Below are positions 1 to 6,172 of a stretch of 44,639 nucleotides of DNA, in pieces. Location: IMG/VR virus record IMGVR_UViG_3300048832_000028, positions 1 through 44,639 of that record; one strand, 5' to 3'. Under the pieces are notes generated by a model, which was not told where the DNA came from, did no database searches, and saw only the letters and a list, made by a program, of their open reading frames with translations. The stretch comes from a virus. Numbering within the stretch: the stretch's first letter is position 1; every line of letters starts with the position of its first letter. Both the position numbers and the translations under genes were made by a program.

Positions 1-367
1 CGCAGTCGACTGCGCGAGGCAGGTGGCGCACTTGACGGAAGACCCGGAACTGACGCACGCCGTTCTCGATGTATGCGTCGCGTATGCTGAATACGGCGAG
101 GAGTGGGCCGCCGCTCGGGACGCCGCTCTGGCCACCGCTTGGGACGCCGCTGGGGCCGCCGCTGGGGACGCCGCTCGGGCCACCGATCTGGCCACCGTTT
201 GGGACGCCGCTTGGGCCGCCGCTGTGGCCACCGTTTGGGACGCCGCTCGGGCCACCGTTTGGGACGCCGCTGGGGCCGCCGCTGGGGCCGCCGCTCAGGC
301 CGCCCTCCTCGCCCGCTACCTCAACGGCGCGGTGGGACCGCTCGTGGAAAGGGGCGGGGATGACTGA
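1..367 (+). CDS. Alanine-rich tetrapeptide-repeat protein, copy 1 (3' part, 5' end off the contig)
   Basis: Open at the left edge (frame starts at base 2) and ends in GAT GAC TGA at 367. Bases 1-127 are identical to 674-800 of the next gene, so this is the 3' end of a tandem paralogue. After the shared helical segment (LTEDPELTHAVLDVC) come about 16 units of 12 bp coding for [D/A]-[A/T]-[A/V/D]-X, where X is R, L, W, G, V or Q, then a conserved tail, LLARYLNGAVGPLVERGGDD. Its 5' end is very probably the fragment at 44542-44639 on the other contig end. Function is unknown. Similar Ala-rich repeat tails occur in other phage and bacterial proteins. Confidence 0.8.
   Translation, partial: AVDCARQVAHLTEDPELTHAVLDVCVAYAEYGEEWAAARDAALATAWDAAGAAAGDAARATDLATVWDAAWAAAVATVWDAARATVWDAAGAAAGAAAQAALLARYLNGAVGPLVERGGDD
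128..305 (+). repeat. 12-bp tandem repeats, copy 1
   Basis: In-frame 12-bp units close to GCCGCCGCTNGG or GACGCCGCTNGG. Most differences fall in the fourth codon, with TGG, CGG, GGG, CTG, GTG and CAG all present. A GCCACC-type unit recurs here that is absent from copy 2. The array is preceded by 127 bp identical to the other copy. Confidence 0.85.
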
Positions 368-374
368 CTACAAG
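341..374 (+). repeat. 34-bp direct repeat at gene junctions (also at 963-996)
   Basis: The same 34 bases occur at 341-374 and 963-996, spanning the last codons of each repeat gene, the ribosome binding site and the first five codons (MTDYK) of the next gene. This shared junction is what a duplication by unequal recombination would leave. It also explains why three successive genes, including the unrelated coiled-coil gene at 982, begin MTDYK. Confidence 0.8.
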
Positions 375-989
375 ACCTTCAACGGCACCGCCGGGGCCTA
401 CGGTCACGGTGACTACTCCGACTACATGCCGACCCAGAACGCAGACGGGACGTGGACGCCGGGTGAGTGGCTGCCGCCTGTGAAGCCGAGGCTGTGCGAG
501 TCCGGCTATCACTGGTGCGACGGTGAGTTGCAACTGCTCCGTCACCTCGGCGAAACCTGCTACGTCATCGAGCCCGACGGCGAGACGGTTCGCGGCGATG
601 ACAAGTGCGCGTCTGGGACCATCCGGCTGCTGTTCCCGGTGGAGGCGTACAACGAGACGAACCTACGGCTGTTCGCAGTCGACTGCGCGAGGCAGGTGGC
701 GCACTTGACGGAAGACCCGGAACTGACGCACGCCGTTCTCGATGTATGCGTCGCGTATGCTGAATACGGCGAGGAGTGGGCCGCCGCTCGGGACGCCGCT
801 GGGGTCGCCGCTGGTGCCGCCGCTCGGGCCGCCGCTGGGGCCGCCGCTGGTGCCGCCGCTCGGGACGCCGCTTGGGTCGCCGCTTGGGCCGCCGCTGGGG
901 ACGCCGCTTGGGACGCCCAATCCGACCTCCTCGCCCGTTACCTCAACGGCGAAGTGGGGCCGCTCGTGGAAAGGGGCGGGGATGACTGA
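360..989 (+). CDS. Alanine-rich tetrapeptide-repeat protein, copy 2 (complete)
   Basis: This is the full copy, 209 aa, starting MTDYKTFNGTAGAYG. The ATG at 360 overlaps the previous stop by 8 bases and follows GGAAAGGGGCGGGG. Residues 1 to about 115 form a compact Cys-containing domain with LCESGYHWC and DDKCASGTIRLL. About residues 116-145 are helical. Then come some 11 or 12 four-residue repeats (AAAR, DAAG, VAAG, DAAW and similar) and the tail LLARYLNGEVGPLVERGGDD. The N-terminal part resembles a widespread phage/bacterial family of unknown function, by motif memory only. The two copies differ mainly in the number and order of repeat units. No catalytic motif is visible. Confidence 0.85.
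   Translation: MTDYKTFNGTAGAYGHGDYSDYMPTQNADGTWTPGEWLPPVKPRLCESGYHWCDGELQLLRHLGETCYVIEPDGETVRGDDKCASGTIRLLFPVEAYNETNLRLFAVDCARQVAHLTEDPELTHAVLDVCVAYAEYGEEWAAARDAAGVAAGAAARAAAGAAAGAAARDAAWVAAWAAAGDAAWDAQSDLLARYLNGEVGPLVERGGDD
779..925 (+). repeat. 12-bp tandem repeats, copy 2
   Basis: About 11-12 units of the same 12-bp repeat seen upstream, in frame. Fourth codons are CGG, GGG, GGT and TGG (R, G, G, W). First codons are GCC, GAC or GTC. Order and number differ from copy 1 although the flanks are nearly identical. Confidence 0.85.
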
Positions 990-1539
990 CTACAAGGCTC
1001 TCTACGACGAGTGCCGTTCCCGGCGGGAGCGGGACCGGGAGCGGATTGCAGACCTCCAGCGCATCATCGGCAAGCAGGAGCAGGAACTAGTTGAGGCTGA
1101 CTTGAGGCTGCGCGAGGCCAACGCCCGCGCCGATGCCTGTCTCGCCGACGTTCCAGGGCGGTGGGAACTGGCGCAGAAACTGGAGCAGGCCGAGGCCGCG
1201 CTCAAGCGCGACGAGTGGTATCGACAGAACAAGCCCGAGGCGATGGAGGACTACAGGCTGGAGATTGATAGGCTCCGGGCCGCGCTGGCAGAGATGCGGA
1301 ACGTCGTCCTAGACACGCACCCGAAGGGATGCCCTTGCTGGGTCTGTGAAAGCGCCCGCGCCGAGGCCACGCTGGCTGCGGAGCGGGCGCGTGTGGAGCA
1401 GATGGAACCAGTGTGGCTCACGGCCATGATGGCGGTTCGCTTCTACCACGAACTCGGCAGCGAGTTCGACTGCGCTGGTGGGATGCGGTCGATTGCAGAA
1501 GCCGTCGACGCCACCCGCCCGGCCCCGGAGGAGGAGTGA
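982..1539 (+). CDS. Coiled-coil protein with CPCWVC motif
   Basis: 185 aa, starting at ATG 982 inside the end of the previous gene (8-base overlap). Residues 1 to about 105 are highly charged and helical, with heptad-like Glu/Leu/Arg spacing (DLQRIIGKQEQELVEADLRL), strongly suggesting a coiled coil. A short Cys motif (GCPCWVCES) follows, then more helix. It ends RPAPEEE, an ending nearly shared with the gene at 2127-2531. The first five residues (MTDYK) copy those of the upstream repeat gene. Function unknown; it belongs to a run of similarly built genes up to 3645. Confidence 0.8.
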   Translation: MTDYKALYDECRSRRERDRERIADLQRIIGKQEQELVEADLRLREANARADACLADVPGRWELAQKLEQAEAALKRDEWYRQNKPEAMEDYRLEIDRLRAALAEMRNVVLDTHPKGCPCWVCESARAEATLAAERARVEQMEPVWLTAMMAVRFYHELGSEFDCAGGMRSIAEAVDATRPAPEEE

Positions 1540-1772
1540 TGACTGACCTCAGCACAGCGCGGGAGGAGTGGAGGCGATATAGGCAGTATCGCGGCCCAGG
1601 CAAGGACCGTGCTGCAGACGCCTACATCGCGGAGCTTGAGGCCGAGGTGGCGGTGCTGACATGGATGCTGGACACGGCGCTTGCGGAGCGTGAGGTCGAG
1701 ATAGACACCCGCACCGATTCAGAAATCAAGGCCGACCTCCGCGCCCGCGCCGAGGAAGGGGGCGAGGAGTGA
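1539..1772 (+). CDS. Small coiled-coil protein ending RARAEEGGEE
   Basis: 77 aa. ATG 1539 shares one base with the previous TGA, and GGAGGAG just upstream is the ribosome binding site. It contains IAELEAEVAVLTWML, a short predicted coiled coil whose DNA (GAGGCCGAGGTGGC) recurs in the genes at 2531 and 3013. The C-terminus DLRARAEEGGEE is shared at base level with the next gene. Function unknown. Confidence 0.72.
   Translation: MTDLSTAREEWRRYRQYRGPGKDRAADAYIAELEAEVAVLTWMLDTALAEREVEIDTRTDSEIKADLRARAEEGGEE
1738..1766 (+). repeat. 29-bp direct repeat coding a shared C-terminus (also 1968-1996)
   Basis: 29 identical bases end two consecutive genes. A 21-base core recurs at 2986-3006 at the end of the gene at 2531-3016. 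All encode ARAEEGG-type tails just before the stop and double as the ribosome binding region of the next gene. Confidence 0.8.
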
Positions 1773-1999
1773 ACAGGCGTATCACAATCACTGTCGCGGA
1801 TGACGTGACCGACCTCATCGCCCTTGACTACGTGCGACTGGTAGTTGCCCACGGCCGTGTCAGCTACGGGAATACCTACTGCTTCGCCACGACGTTTCCC
1901 GATGGCGTGGTGGTAGCAGCGCATCGGACAAGAACCGGAAGTGACGCATTCCACGTCTACTCGCGCATCCGCGCCCGCGCCGAGGAAGGGGGCGAGTGA
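1769..1999 (+). CDS. Small protein ending RIRARAEEGGE
   Basis: 76 aa from GTG 1769, overlapping the previous stop by 4 bases. Unlike its neighbours it looks globular with beta-strand character (RRITITVADDVTDLIAL, YCFATTFPDGVVVAAH). Its C-terminal coding bases 1968-1996 are identical to 1738-1766 of the previous gene, so an unrelated domain carries the same tail. Function unknown. Confidence 0.72.
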   Translation: MNRRITITVADDVTDLIALDYVRLVVAHGRVSYGNTYCFATTFPDGVVVAAHRTRTGSDAFHVYSRIRARAEEGGE

Positions 2000-2130
2000 T
2001 GAGTGACCTCTGGTATGCCCTGCCGACGCTGCTGAGAATCTTCATCGTGATGGGCATTCCATTGATACTGTTCCGCCTCGTGCTCGCGTTCTGGGACTGG
2101 ACCGCCAGCGAGGAAGGGAGTGAGTCGTGA
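1999..2130 (+). CDS. Small single-pass membrane protein
   Basis: 43 aa, MSDLWYALPTLLRIF onward. ATG 1999 shares a base with the previous TGA, and the GAGGAAGGGGG upstream can act as ribosome binding site. Residues about 8-33 are continuously hydrophobic (FIVMGIPLILFRLVLAFWDW), giving one membrane helix, followed by an acidic tail ending EEGSES. It overlaps the next GTG start by 4 bases. It could be an accessory holin-like or membrane-targeting microprotein; function unknown. Confidence 0.65.
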   Translation: MSDLWYALPTLLRIFIVMGIPLILFRLVLAFWDWTASEEGSES

Positions 2131-2531
2131 CCGCACTGGATACGGCGCGGGAGGAGTGCATGTCATTCCTGCGCTCAGAGCGTGGCCGTGGAGCGAGCAT
2201 CGTCCCAGACATCGTGGAGCCCTACATCGACGCGCTGACCGCCCGCGTCGAGGAGTTGGACAACGCGCTTATGGCGAAGGACGACGACTACTGGCGTCCG
2301 AAGCTGCGCCTACTGCAAGACGACCGTGCCGAGGCAGAACAACGCGCCGAGCAGGCTGAGGCCGCCCTCGCTGCGGAGCGGGCGAAGCGATGCGTGTCCT
2401 GCCGCTGGTATAAAGCGTTCCTCGGCAACTACGAGTGCAGCGGCGTGACCGAGTTGCGCGAGTGTCCCGACCCCGACGACTTCTGCTGCAACCGCTACGC
2501 CACCCGCCCAGCCCCGGAGGCGGAGGAGTGA
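2127..2531 (+). CDS. Coiled-coil protein with Cys-rich C-terminal domain
   Basis: 134 aa from GTG 2127. The middle is a coiled coil rich in Ala, Glu and Arg (EQRAEQAEAALAAERAK). It is followed by a compact Cys domain with RCVSCRWY, YECSG, ECPDPDDFCCNRYA, which could bind zinc or form an iron site. It ends RPAPEAEE, almost the same as the 982 gene. It overlaps the preceding small membrane protein by 4 bases and the following ATG by one base. Function unknown. Confidence 0.75.
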   Translation: MTALDTAREECMSFLRSERGRGASIVPDIVEPYIDALTARVEELDNALMAKDDDYWRPKLRLLQDDRAEAEQRAEQAEAALAAERAKRCVSCRWYKAFLGNYECSGVTELRECPDPDDFCCNRYATRPAPEAEE

Positions 2532-3016
2532 TGAACACCGCCACCCTCTATGCATGCCACGCCTGCGGCATGCTCATCTGTGGTTCGGCCACGGTGTGGC
2601 TGAATGGACACCGTTACCACCAAGGATGTACGCCGTTCGTCGGCGTCAGTCCCGGAGCAACGAGCGCTGGCAGCGCCGAGCAAGCGATTGGTGCTCTGTG
2701 CGACCGCATCGCCGAACTTGAGGCCGCGCTCCTCAACCAACAGGCACTCGCAACGGCCAACGTCGAACTGGCTAAGCGTGCCGAGCAGGCCGAGGCCAGA
2801 GAGGATGCGTGGATGGGCGAGGAGCAGATTCAGCGTACCCGTGCTGAGCAGGCCGAGGCCGAGGTGGCGCTGCTGAAGGCGACCATGCACAAGGTCATCC
2901 CATTCATCGGCTGGGGAGCGTATGTTCCTGACCTCGTGCAGGAGGCCGAAGATGTGTCTGGGTATGGGGGCAGGGATGAAGACGACGCCCGCGCCGAGGA
3001 AGGGGGAGAATCGTGA
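2531..3016 (+). CDS. Zinc-ribbon plus coiled-coil protein
   Basis: 161 aa starting MNTATLYACHACGMLICG at ATG 2531, which shares one base with the previous TGA after a GGAGGAG site. The N-terminus has CHACG and later HQGC, compatible with a small zinc ribbon. Residues about 50-120 form a coiled coil with repeats of AEQAEA. It ends ARAEEGGES, another member of the recurring tail. Function unknown. Confidence 0.75.
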   Translation: MNTATLYACHACGMLICGSATVWLNGHRYHQGCTPFVGVSPGATSAGSAEQAIGALCDRIAELEAALLNQQALATANVELAKRAEQAEAREDAWMGEEQIQRTRAEQAEAEVALLKATMHKVIPFIGWGAYVPDLVQEAEDVSGYGGRDEDDARAEEGGES

Positions 3017-3645
3017 GCGCACTTGAGGAGTACCGGAAGGCATTGGCACAGGCCACGAGCGAATCAGACGACCATGTTCTCGTACATCTTGCCGACGCCG
3101 CCATCGCCGAACTGGAGGCCGAGGTGGCGGACCTGAAACTCAGCCTCGAACTGGTGGCACTTGAGAAGCGTGAAGCCCGTGCCGAGGTTAAGCGGCTGAG
3201 AGCAGATGGCTGCGGCGGTGACCCGTACTGTGATTGCTACGTACCGCCCGCCCGTGTCGAGGAACTGGAAGATGAGTGCGTACCGAAGTCTTGGGGCGGC
3301 CTGCTCACCATCCTGAACGACATCTATCCCGAAGCCGTGTTCGATGGCTCGTCAGGAGACATCGGCTCGCAGCTTGTGGTACTGGCGCGGAAGCTGGAGC
3401 AGGCCGAGGCGCGATGCCGTGCGTACGAGGATGCAGTTTCTGGCGAGCGTCCGAACCTCAAGCAAGCCAACACTCGACTCGTCTCAGACAATCTCTACTT
3501 GCGCGAGGAACTGGATAATGCAGAGGCCGAGGTGGCGCTCAGGGACCGGATGCTGGAGCGCGAGTACGACGATCCGACTCCGAAGACGGCTGGATACATG
3601 CGCTGGTTCGCCGACCTCCGCGCACGGGCCGAGGAGGCCAAGTGA
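3013..3645 (+). CDS. Coiled-coil protein
   Basis: 210 aa from GTG 3013, 4-base overlap with the previous stop. It contains three coiled-coil stretches (AELEAEVADLKLSLELVAL, LARKLEQAEARCRAYED, LDNAEAEVALRDRML), separated by a Cys-rich loop (DGCGGDPYCDCYVPP). The C-terminus DLRARAEEAK is a diverged version of the recurring tail. Possibly a mosaic built from the same segments as its neighbours. Function unknown. Confidence 0.78.
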   Translation: MSALEEYRKALAQATSESDDHVLVHLADAAIAELEAEVADLKLSLELVALEKREARAEVKRLRADGCGGDPYCDCYVPPARVEELEDECVPKSWGGLLTILNDIYPEAVFDGSSGDIGSQLVVLARKLEQAEARCRAYEDAVSGERPNLKQANTRLVSDNLYLREELDNAEAEVALRDRMLEREYDDPTPKTAGYMRWFADLRARAEEAK

Positions 3646-3992
3646 ACCACGATGATCTTCCCAAACTGGGTGCCAAGTCACTCCTCGAGGAACTCTTCGC
3701 CCAGCACCTTCGCGAGAAGGACTGTCCTACTCCCGTTCGTCAACTGCGCTTTCACCCTGGGAAGAAGTGGCAGTTCGACTTCGCCTGGCCTGACTGGATG
3801 GTAGCAGTCGAGATCGAAGGTGGAGTATGGAGTGGTGGCCGACACGTCAGGGGGCAAGGCTTCGAGGCAGACATCGAGAAGTACAATGCAGCCACGCTCG
3901 CCGGCTGGCGTCTCTACCGCTTCTCCGGAAGCATGGTGAAGAGCGGCGTGGCGCGCGACTTCACCCTAGTAGCCCTTGGGTTCAAGGTGTAA
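3642..3992 (+). CDS. Phage PD-(D/E)XK-type endonuclease
   Basis: 116 aa from GTG 3642. The core pattern FDFAWPDWMVAVEIEGG gives D46 and E57/E59, and EKYNAATLAGWR gives K80. This matches the nuclease fold of Vsr/resolvase-like phage proteins with the GRHVRGQGF signature between the active-site strands. Such enzymes nick or cut branched or unmodified DNA in replication and recombination. It lies just before the replication genes at 4067-5229, with a 4-base overlap with the coiled-coil gene before it. Fold assignment is good; exact substrate is not known. Confidence 0.8.
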   Translation: MNHDDLPKLGAKSLLEELFAQHLREKDCPTPVRQLRFHPGKKWQFDFAWPDWMVAVEIEGGVWSGGRHVRGQGFEADIEKYNAATLAGWRLYRFSGSMVKSGVARDFTLVALGFKV

Positions 3993-4016
3993 GATAGTAG
4001 ACCCAAACAAAGCGAA

Positions 4017-4036
4017 AGCCGCCCGGCGTGGCGGCT
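4017..4036 (+). promoter_or_regulatory. Hairpin in the leader of the replication genes
   Basis: AGCCGCC (4017-4023) pairs with GGCGGCT (4030-4036) around a 6-base loop, in the only sizeable gap (3993-4066) of this gene run. No T-run follows, so it is not a classic terminator. It may be an RNA-processing or attenuation element. AGGAGG lies 18 bases downstream. Confidence 0.5.
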
Positions 4037-4066
4037 CCCGCGAATGACCTGGATAGGAGGTCACCC

Positions 4067-4393
4067 TTGAGTAAGTCTACCACCCCTGAAGAAACCGTAG
4101 CGCACGGCGTCGACCCGCTCGCCGACGCTCTCGACTGGCGGGCAAAGAACCCAGATGCGTTCGCCTACTTCCTGAGCGTCGCCACCAACGACATGAAGCA
4201 CGGCATCCCGCCATCGGCAGACTTCTGCGGCCACATGGTGCGCCGTTCGGGACTGCTGACGCGCAAGCCCGGCAGCCCGGTCGTGTTCAACGACCACCTG
4301 ACGAGCACGCTCGCCCGACTCTGCAAGCGCGACTACGGTATCCCGTTCAAGACACGCGAAGCGGCAGTCGACCGCTGGACGCGCACCGAATGA
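4067..4393 (+). CDS. Hypothetical protein preceding the initiator
   Basis: 108 aa. TTG 4067 is chosen because AGGAGG (4055-4060) sits at ideal spacing, whereas upstream in-frame starts lack a site and lie in the hairpin. Reads (M)SKSTTPEETVAHGVDPL, then DWRAKNPDAFAYFLSVA and a C-terminal helical, basic part (LARLCKRDYGIPFKTREAA). The pattern suggests a small DNA-binding or replication accessory protein, but no family is recognised. It overlaps the next ATG by 4 bases, implying translational coupling to the initiator gene. Confidence 0.72.
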   Translation: MSKSTTPEETVAHGVDPLADALDWRAKNPDAFAYFLSVATNDMKHGIPPSADFCGHMVRRSGLLTRKPGSPVVFNDHLTSTLARLCKRDYGIPFKTREAAVDRWTRTE

Positions 4394-5229
4394 GTCCCTG
4401 GCTCAAGGTCTACGACGATCTTCCCCGTCACCCCAAGACGACCCGCCTCTGTCGCGCACTGGGAGCGGATCGAAACACCGTGGTCGGGTCACTCATCTGT
4501 CTCTGGTCGTGGGCATCGACCTACGCCCAGGACGGCGACCTCACCCGCTTCACCAACCAGGACATCGCCGACGCCGCCGGCTGGGAAGGTGACGCCGGAG
4601 AACTCGTCAAGGCGATGAAGGACAGCGGGTTCCTGGACGGGCGAGTTATCCACAACTGGATGCACTACTCAGGTGCCTACTTCCATGACAAAGCCAGTGG
4701 AAAGAACCGCAACAAGAAATCCCTGCAAAATGCATCCGAGTCCCGGGGATTCCCCGGGGAATCCCCCGAAAGTCCCCCTCCTAAGAATAAGAAAGAGAAA
4801 GAGAAAGAGAAAGATCAAGAACAAGAGCGTTGTGCGCGAACACCGAAACCTGAGACCGTCTTCAGTACCGAGTTCTGGCCGCTCTGGCCTACCGGCGGAG
4901 CGCGGAAGCTGGCGCAGCAGCGCTTCCTCGCAGCGTCAGGAGAGGAGCGCACGCGCATCCTCGCTGCCGAGCGCCACTATGTAGCTGCCGTCGATGCGCT
5001 CGCGTTCACCGTTCGCGCTGAGAACTTCGTCGGCGGTCAGCGCTCCTACTACGAGGAGTGGGCGACAGGTCCACCGCCGCCGAACTCGCCGTGGTTCTCC
5101 CGCAACGGCAACGGCAAGCGGGAGCTCACGCCGCCGGCCCCCCGGCGCGATCTCTGCCCGGTGTGCGAAGCGGAGATGGTCTTCGACGGCGACGGCACGG
5201 CGAACCGGCACTGTCCGGTGTGCTCATGA
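4390..5229 (+). CDS. Replication initiator-like protein (DnaD/O-like organisation) with C-terminal zinc ribbon
   Basis: 279 aa. Residues 1-95 (MSPWLKVYDDLPRHPKT, ALGADRNTVVGSLICLWSWA, FTNQDIADAAGW, KAMKDSGFLD) look like the winged-helix N-terminus of phage replisome-organiser proteins that load helicase. Residues 115-145 are a low-complexity linker rich in Pro, Lys and Glu, with the run KKEKEKEKDQEQ. The last 25 residues carry CPVCEAEM and HCPVCS, a zinc ribbon. The DNA under the linker holds a perfect palindrome and a purine tract, so the gene may contain its own origin, as lambda O does. ATG 4390 overlaps the previous stop. Function by analogy. Confidence 0.7.
   Translation: MSPWLKVYDDLPRHPKTTRLCRALGADRNTVVGSLICLWSWASTYAQDGDLTRFTNQDIADAAGWEGDAGELVKAMKDSGFLDGRVIHNWMHYSGAYFHDKASGKNRNKKSLQNASESRGFPGESPESPPPKNKKEKEKEKDQEQERCARTPKPETVFSTEFWPLWPTGGARKLAQQRFLAASGEERTRILAAERHYVAAVDALAFTVRAENFVGGQRSYYEEWATGPPPPNSPWFSRNGNGKRELTPPAPRRDLCPVCEAEMVFDGDGTANRHCPVCS
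4745..4828 (+). other. Candidate replication origin inside the initiator gene
   Basis: GGGGATTCCCC (4745-4755) is followed directly by its reverse complement GGGGAATCCCC (4756-4766), a perfect 22-bp palindrome. After a C-rich stretch, 4784-4828 is almost pure purine and locally A-rich, with tandem AAAGAG units. Palindromic binding sites next to an AT-richer, strand-asymmetric purine run inside the initiator linker recall the layout of the lambda origin in gene O. This is inference from layout. Confidence 0.45.
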
Positions 5230-5453
5230 AGCGCGTCTGTGCCCACCCGGGGTGTACCACCGTCCTCGCCCGTGGCAACCCCGGACCCTACTGCTTCGCC
5301 CATGAACCCGAACCGGGACTTTCCTACTGCGGCAAGCACTTCCACATCTGCATCTGCTGCGGAGACCTGAAGGAACTGCGCCGGCCGCACCCAGGGAGGG
5401 TCATCTGCTCCGAGTGCGAGAAAGCCATGAAGGAGGGGACCATTGCCGTCTGA
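5226..5453 (+). CDS. Cys-rich zinc-binding microprotein
   Basis: 75 aa from ATG 5226, overlapping the initiator stop by 4 bases. Ten or so Cys/His ligands appear in sequence: RVCAHPGCTTVL, YCFAHE, YCGKHFHICICCGDL, ICSECEKAM, consistent with two small zinc-binding modules. Such proteins often act as nucleic-acid or protein adaptors, but no function can be assigned. Translation is coupled with both neighbours. Confidence 0.72.
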   Translation: MKRVCAHPGCTTVLARGNPGPYCFAHEPEPGLSYCGKHFHICICCGDLKELRRPHPGRVICSECEKAMKEGTIAV

Positions 5454-5718
5454 CCACAGGAAGATGACCCTGCTCTGTAGGGATGAGGAGTGCCTGGTGT
5501 GCGGCAGCGTACCGTGCGAGCCCTGCCACCTGAAACACCGTGGGATGGGAGGGGCGAACGCCGGCTGGAGACTGGAGGAGATCGTCCCGCTCTGCCGTGG
5601 TTGCCACGACAAGTTCGACGCCCGTAACGGCGCATCGGAGCACGCTACGGAGCAGACACGCATCGTCCGGTACGTCGTGAGCGTGAAGTCTCGCGCCTGG
5701 CATCTGGCCCGCCGATGA
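5443..5718 (+). CDS. HNH-type zinc-bound nuclease-like protein
   Basis: 91 aa starting at TTG 5443, directed by AGGAGGGG at 5431-5438. CLVCG and CRGCH form two zinc knuckles. Between them CHLKHRGMGGANAGW and IVPLCRGCHDKFD give the typical ordering of HNH endonucleases (conserved H, N, H). Similar short phage proteins process recombination or packaging intermediates; here it sits in the replication block rather than beside terminase. Overlaps both neighbours. Family call moderately strong, target unknown. Confidence 0.72.
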   Translation: MPSDHRKMTLLCRDEECLVCGSVPCEPCHLKHRGMGGANAGWRLEEIVPLCRGCHDKFDARNGASEHATEQTRIVRYVVSVKSRAWHLARR

Positions 5719-5966
5719 GTCCGGTCTTCGATCTCGATTCCTACGGGGTTGGCGAGTGGAAGTCACCAGACGGAGCGGCGGCGGCGGACGCCGGCAGCGT
5801 CCTGCGCCTCCAGTCGATGATCATCGCCGTCCGAATCAAGTTACAGAACATGCTCTGGGAGGCCGAGAAGCCATCCGAGCGGCGGCAACTCGAGCGTCAC
5901 CTTGACGACGCCCACAGGACAGGCGTGCTCATCGCATCGCTCCTCAACGGGATGAAACACCAGTGA
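5715..5966 (+). CDS. Hypothetical helical protein
   Basis: 83 aa from ATG 5715 (4-base overlap). N-terminal acidic, aromatic stretch (PVFDLDSYGVGEW) followed by two amphipathic helices (SVLRLQSMIIAVRIKLQNM and SERRQLERHLDDAHRTGVLI). No recognised motif. Its position between the HNH protein and a zinc-ribbon gene suggests an accessory replication or late-switch role, which is a guess. Confidence 0.65.
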   Translation: MSPVFDLDSYGVGEWKSPDGAAAADAGSVLRLQSMIIAVRIKLQNMLWEAEKPSERRQLERHLDDAHRTGVLIASLLNGMKHQ

Positions 5967-6172
5967 GCGCCTGTACGGCCTGCGACCAGGACTGCGAGGC
6001 CCGATTCCTCTGCCGACAGTGCAAGCAGGTGCTCAACGTCTGCTCCCACAGGGTCGGTGGGTTCGAGGCAGAGGATGACATCTGCGCCCGGTGTCACTTC
6101 CGCATAACCATGCATGGTAAAGTACGACGATCATCGCTCGAGCACTTCAACTCATGGAAGGCAGGCGTATGA
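5963..6172 (+). CDS. Zinc-ribbon protein (multiple CxxC)
   Basis: 69 aa from GTG 5963. CTACDQDC, FLCRQCKQ, VCSH and ICARCHF suggest two zinc sites in the first 50 residues; the tail is basic. Starts and ends with 4-base overlaps, linking it to the lysozyme gene. Function unknown; one of about ten zinc-ribbon microproteins in this genome. Confidence 0.68.
   Translation: MSACTACDQDCEARFLCRQCKQVLNVCSHRVGGFEAEDDICARCHFRITMHGKVRRSSLEHFNSWKAGV

Noticed and set aside
128-305. CRISPR-like array
   Set aside because: Units are 12 bp, in frame, contiguous without spacers, and code a protein.
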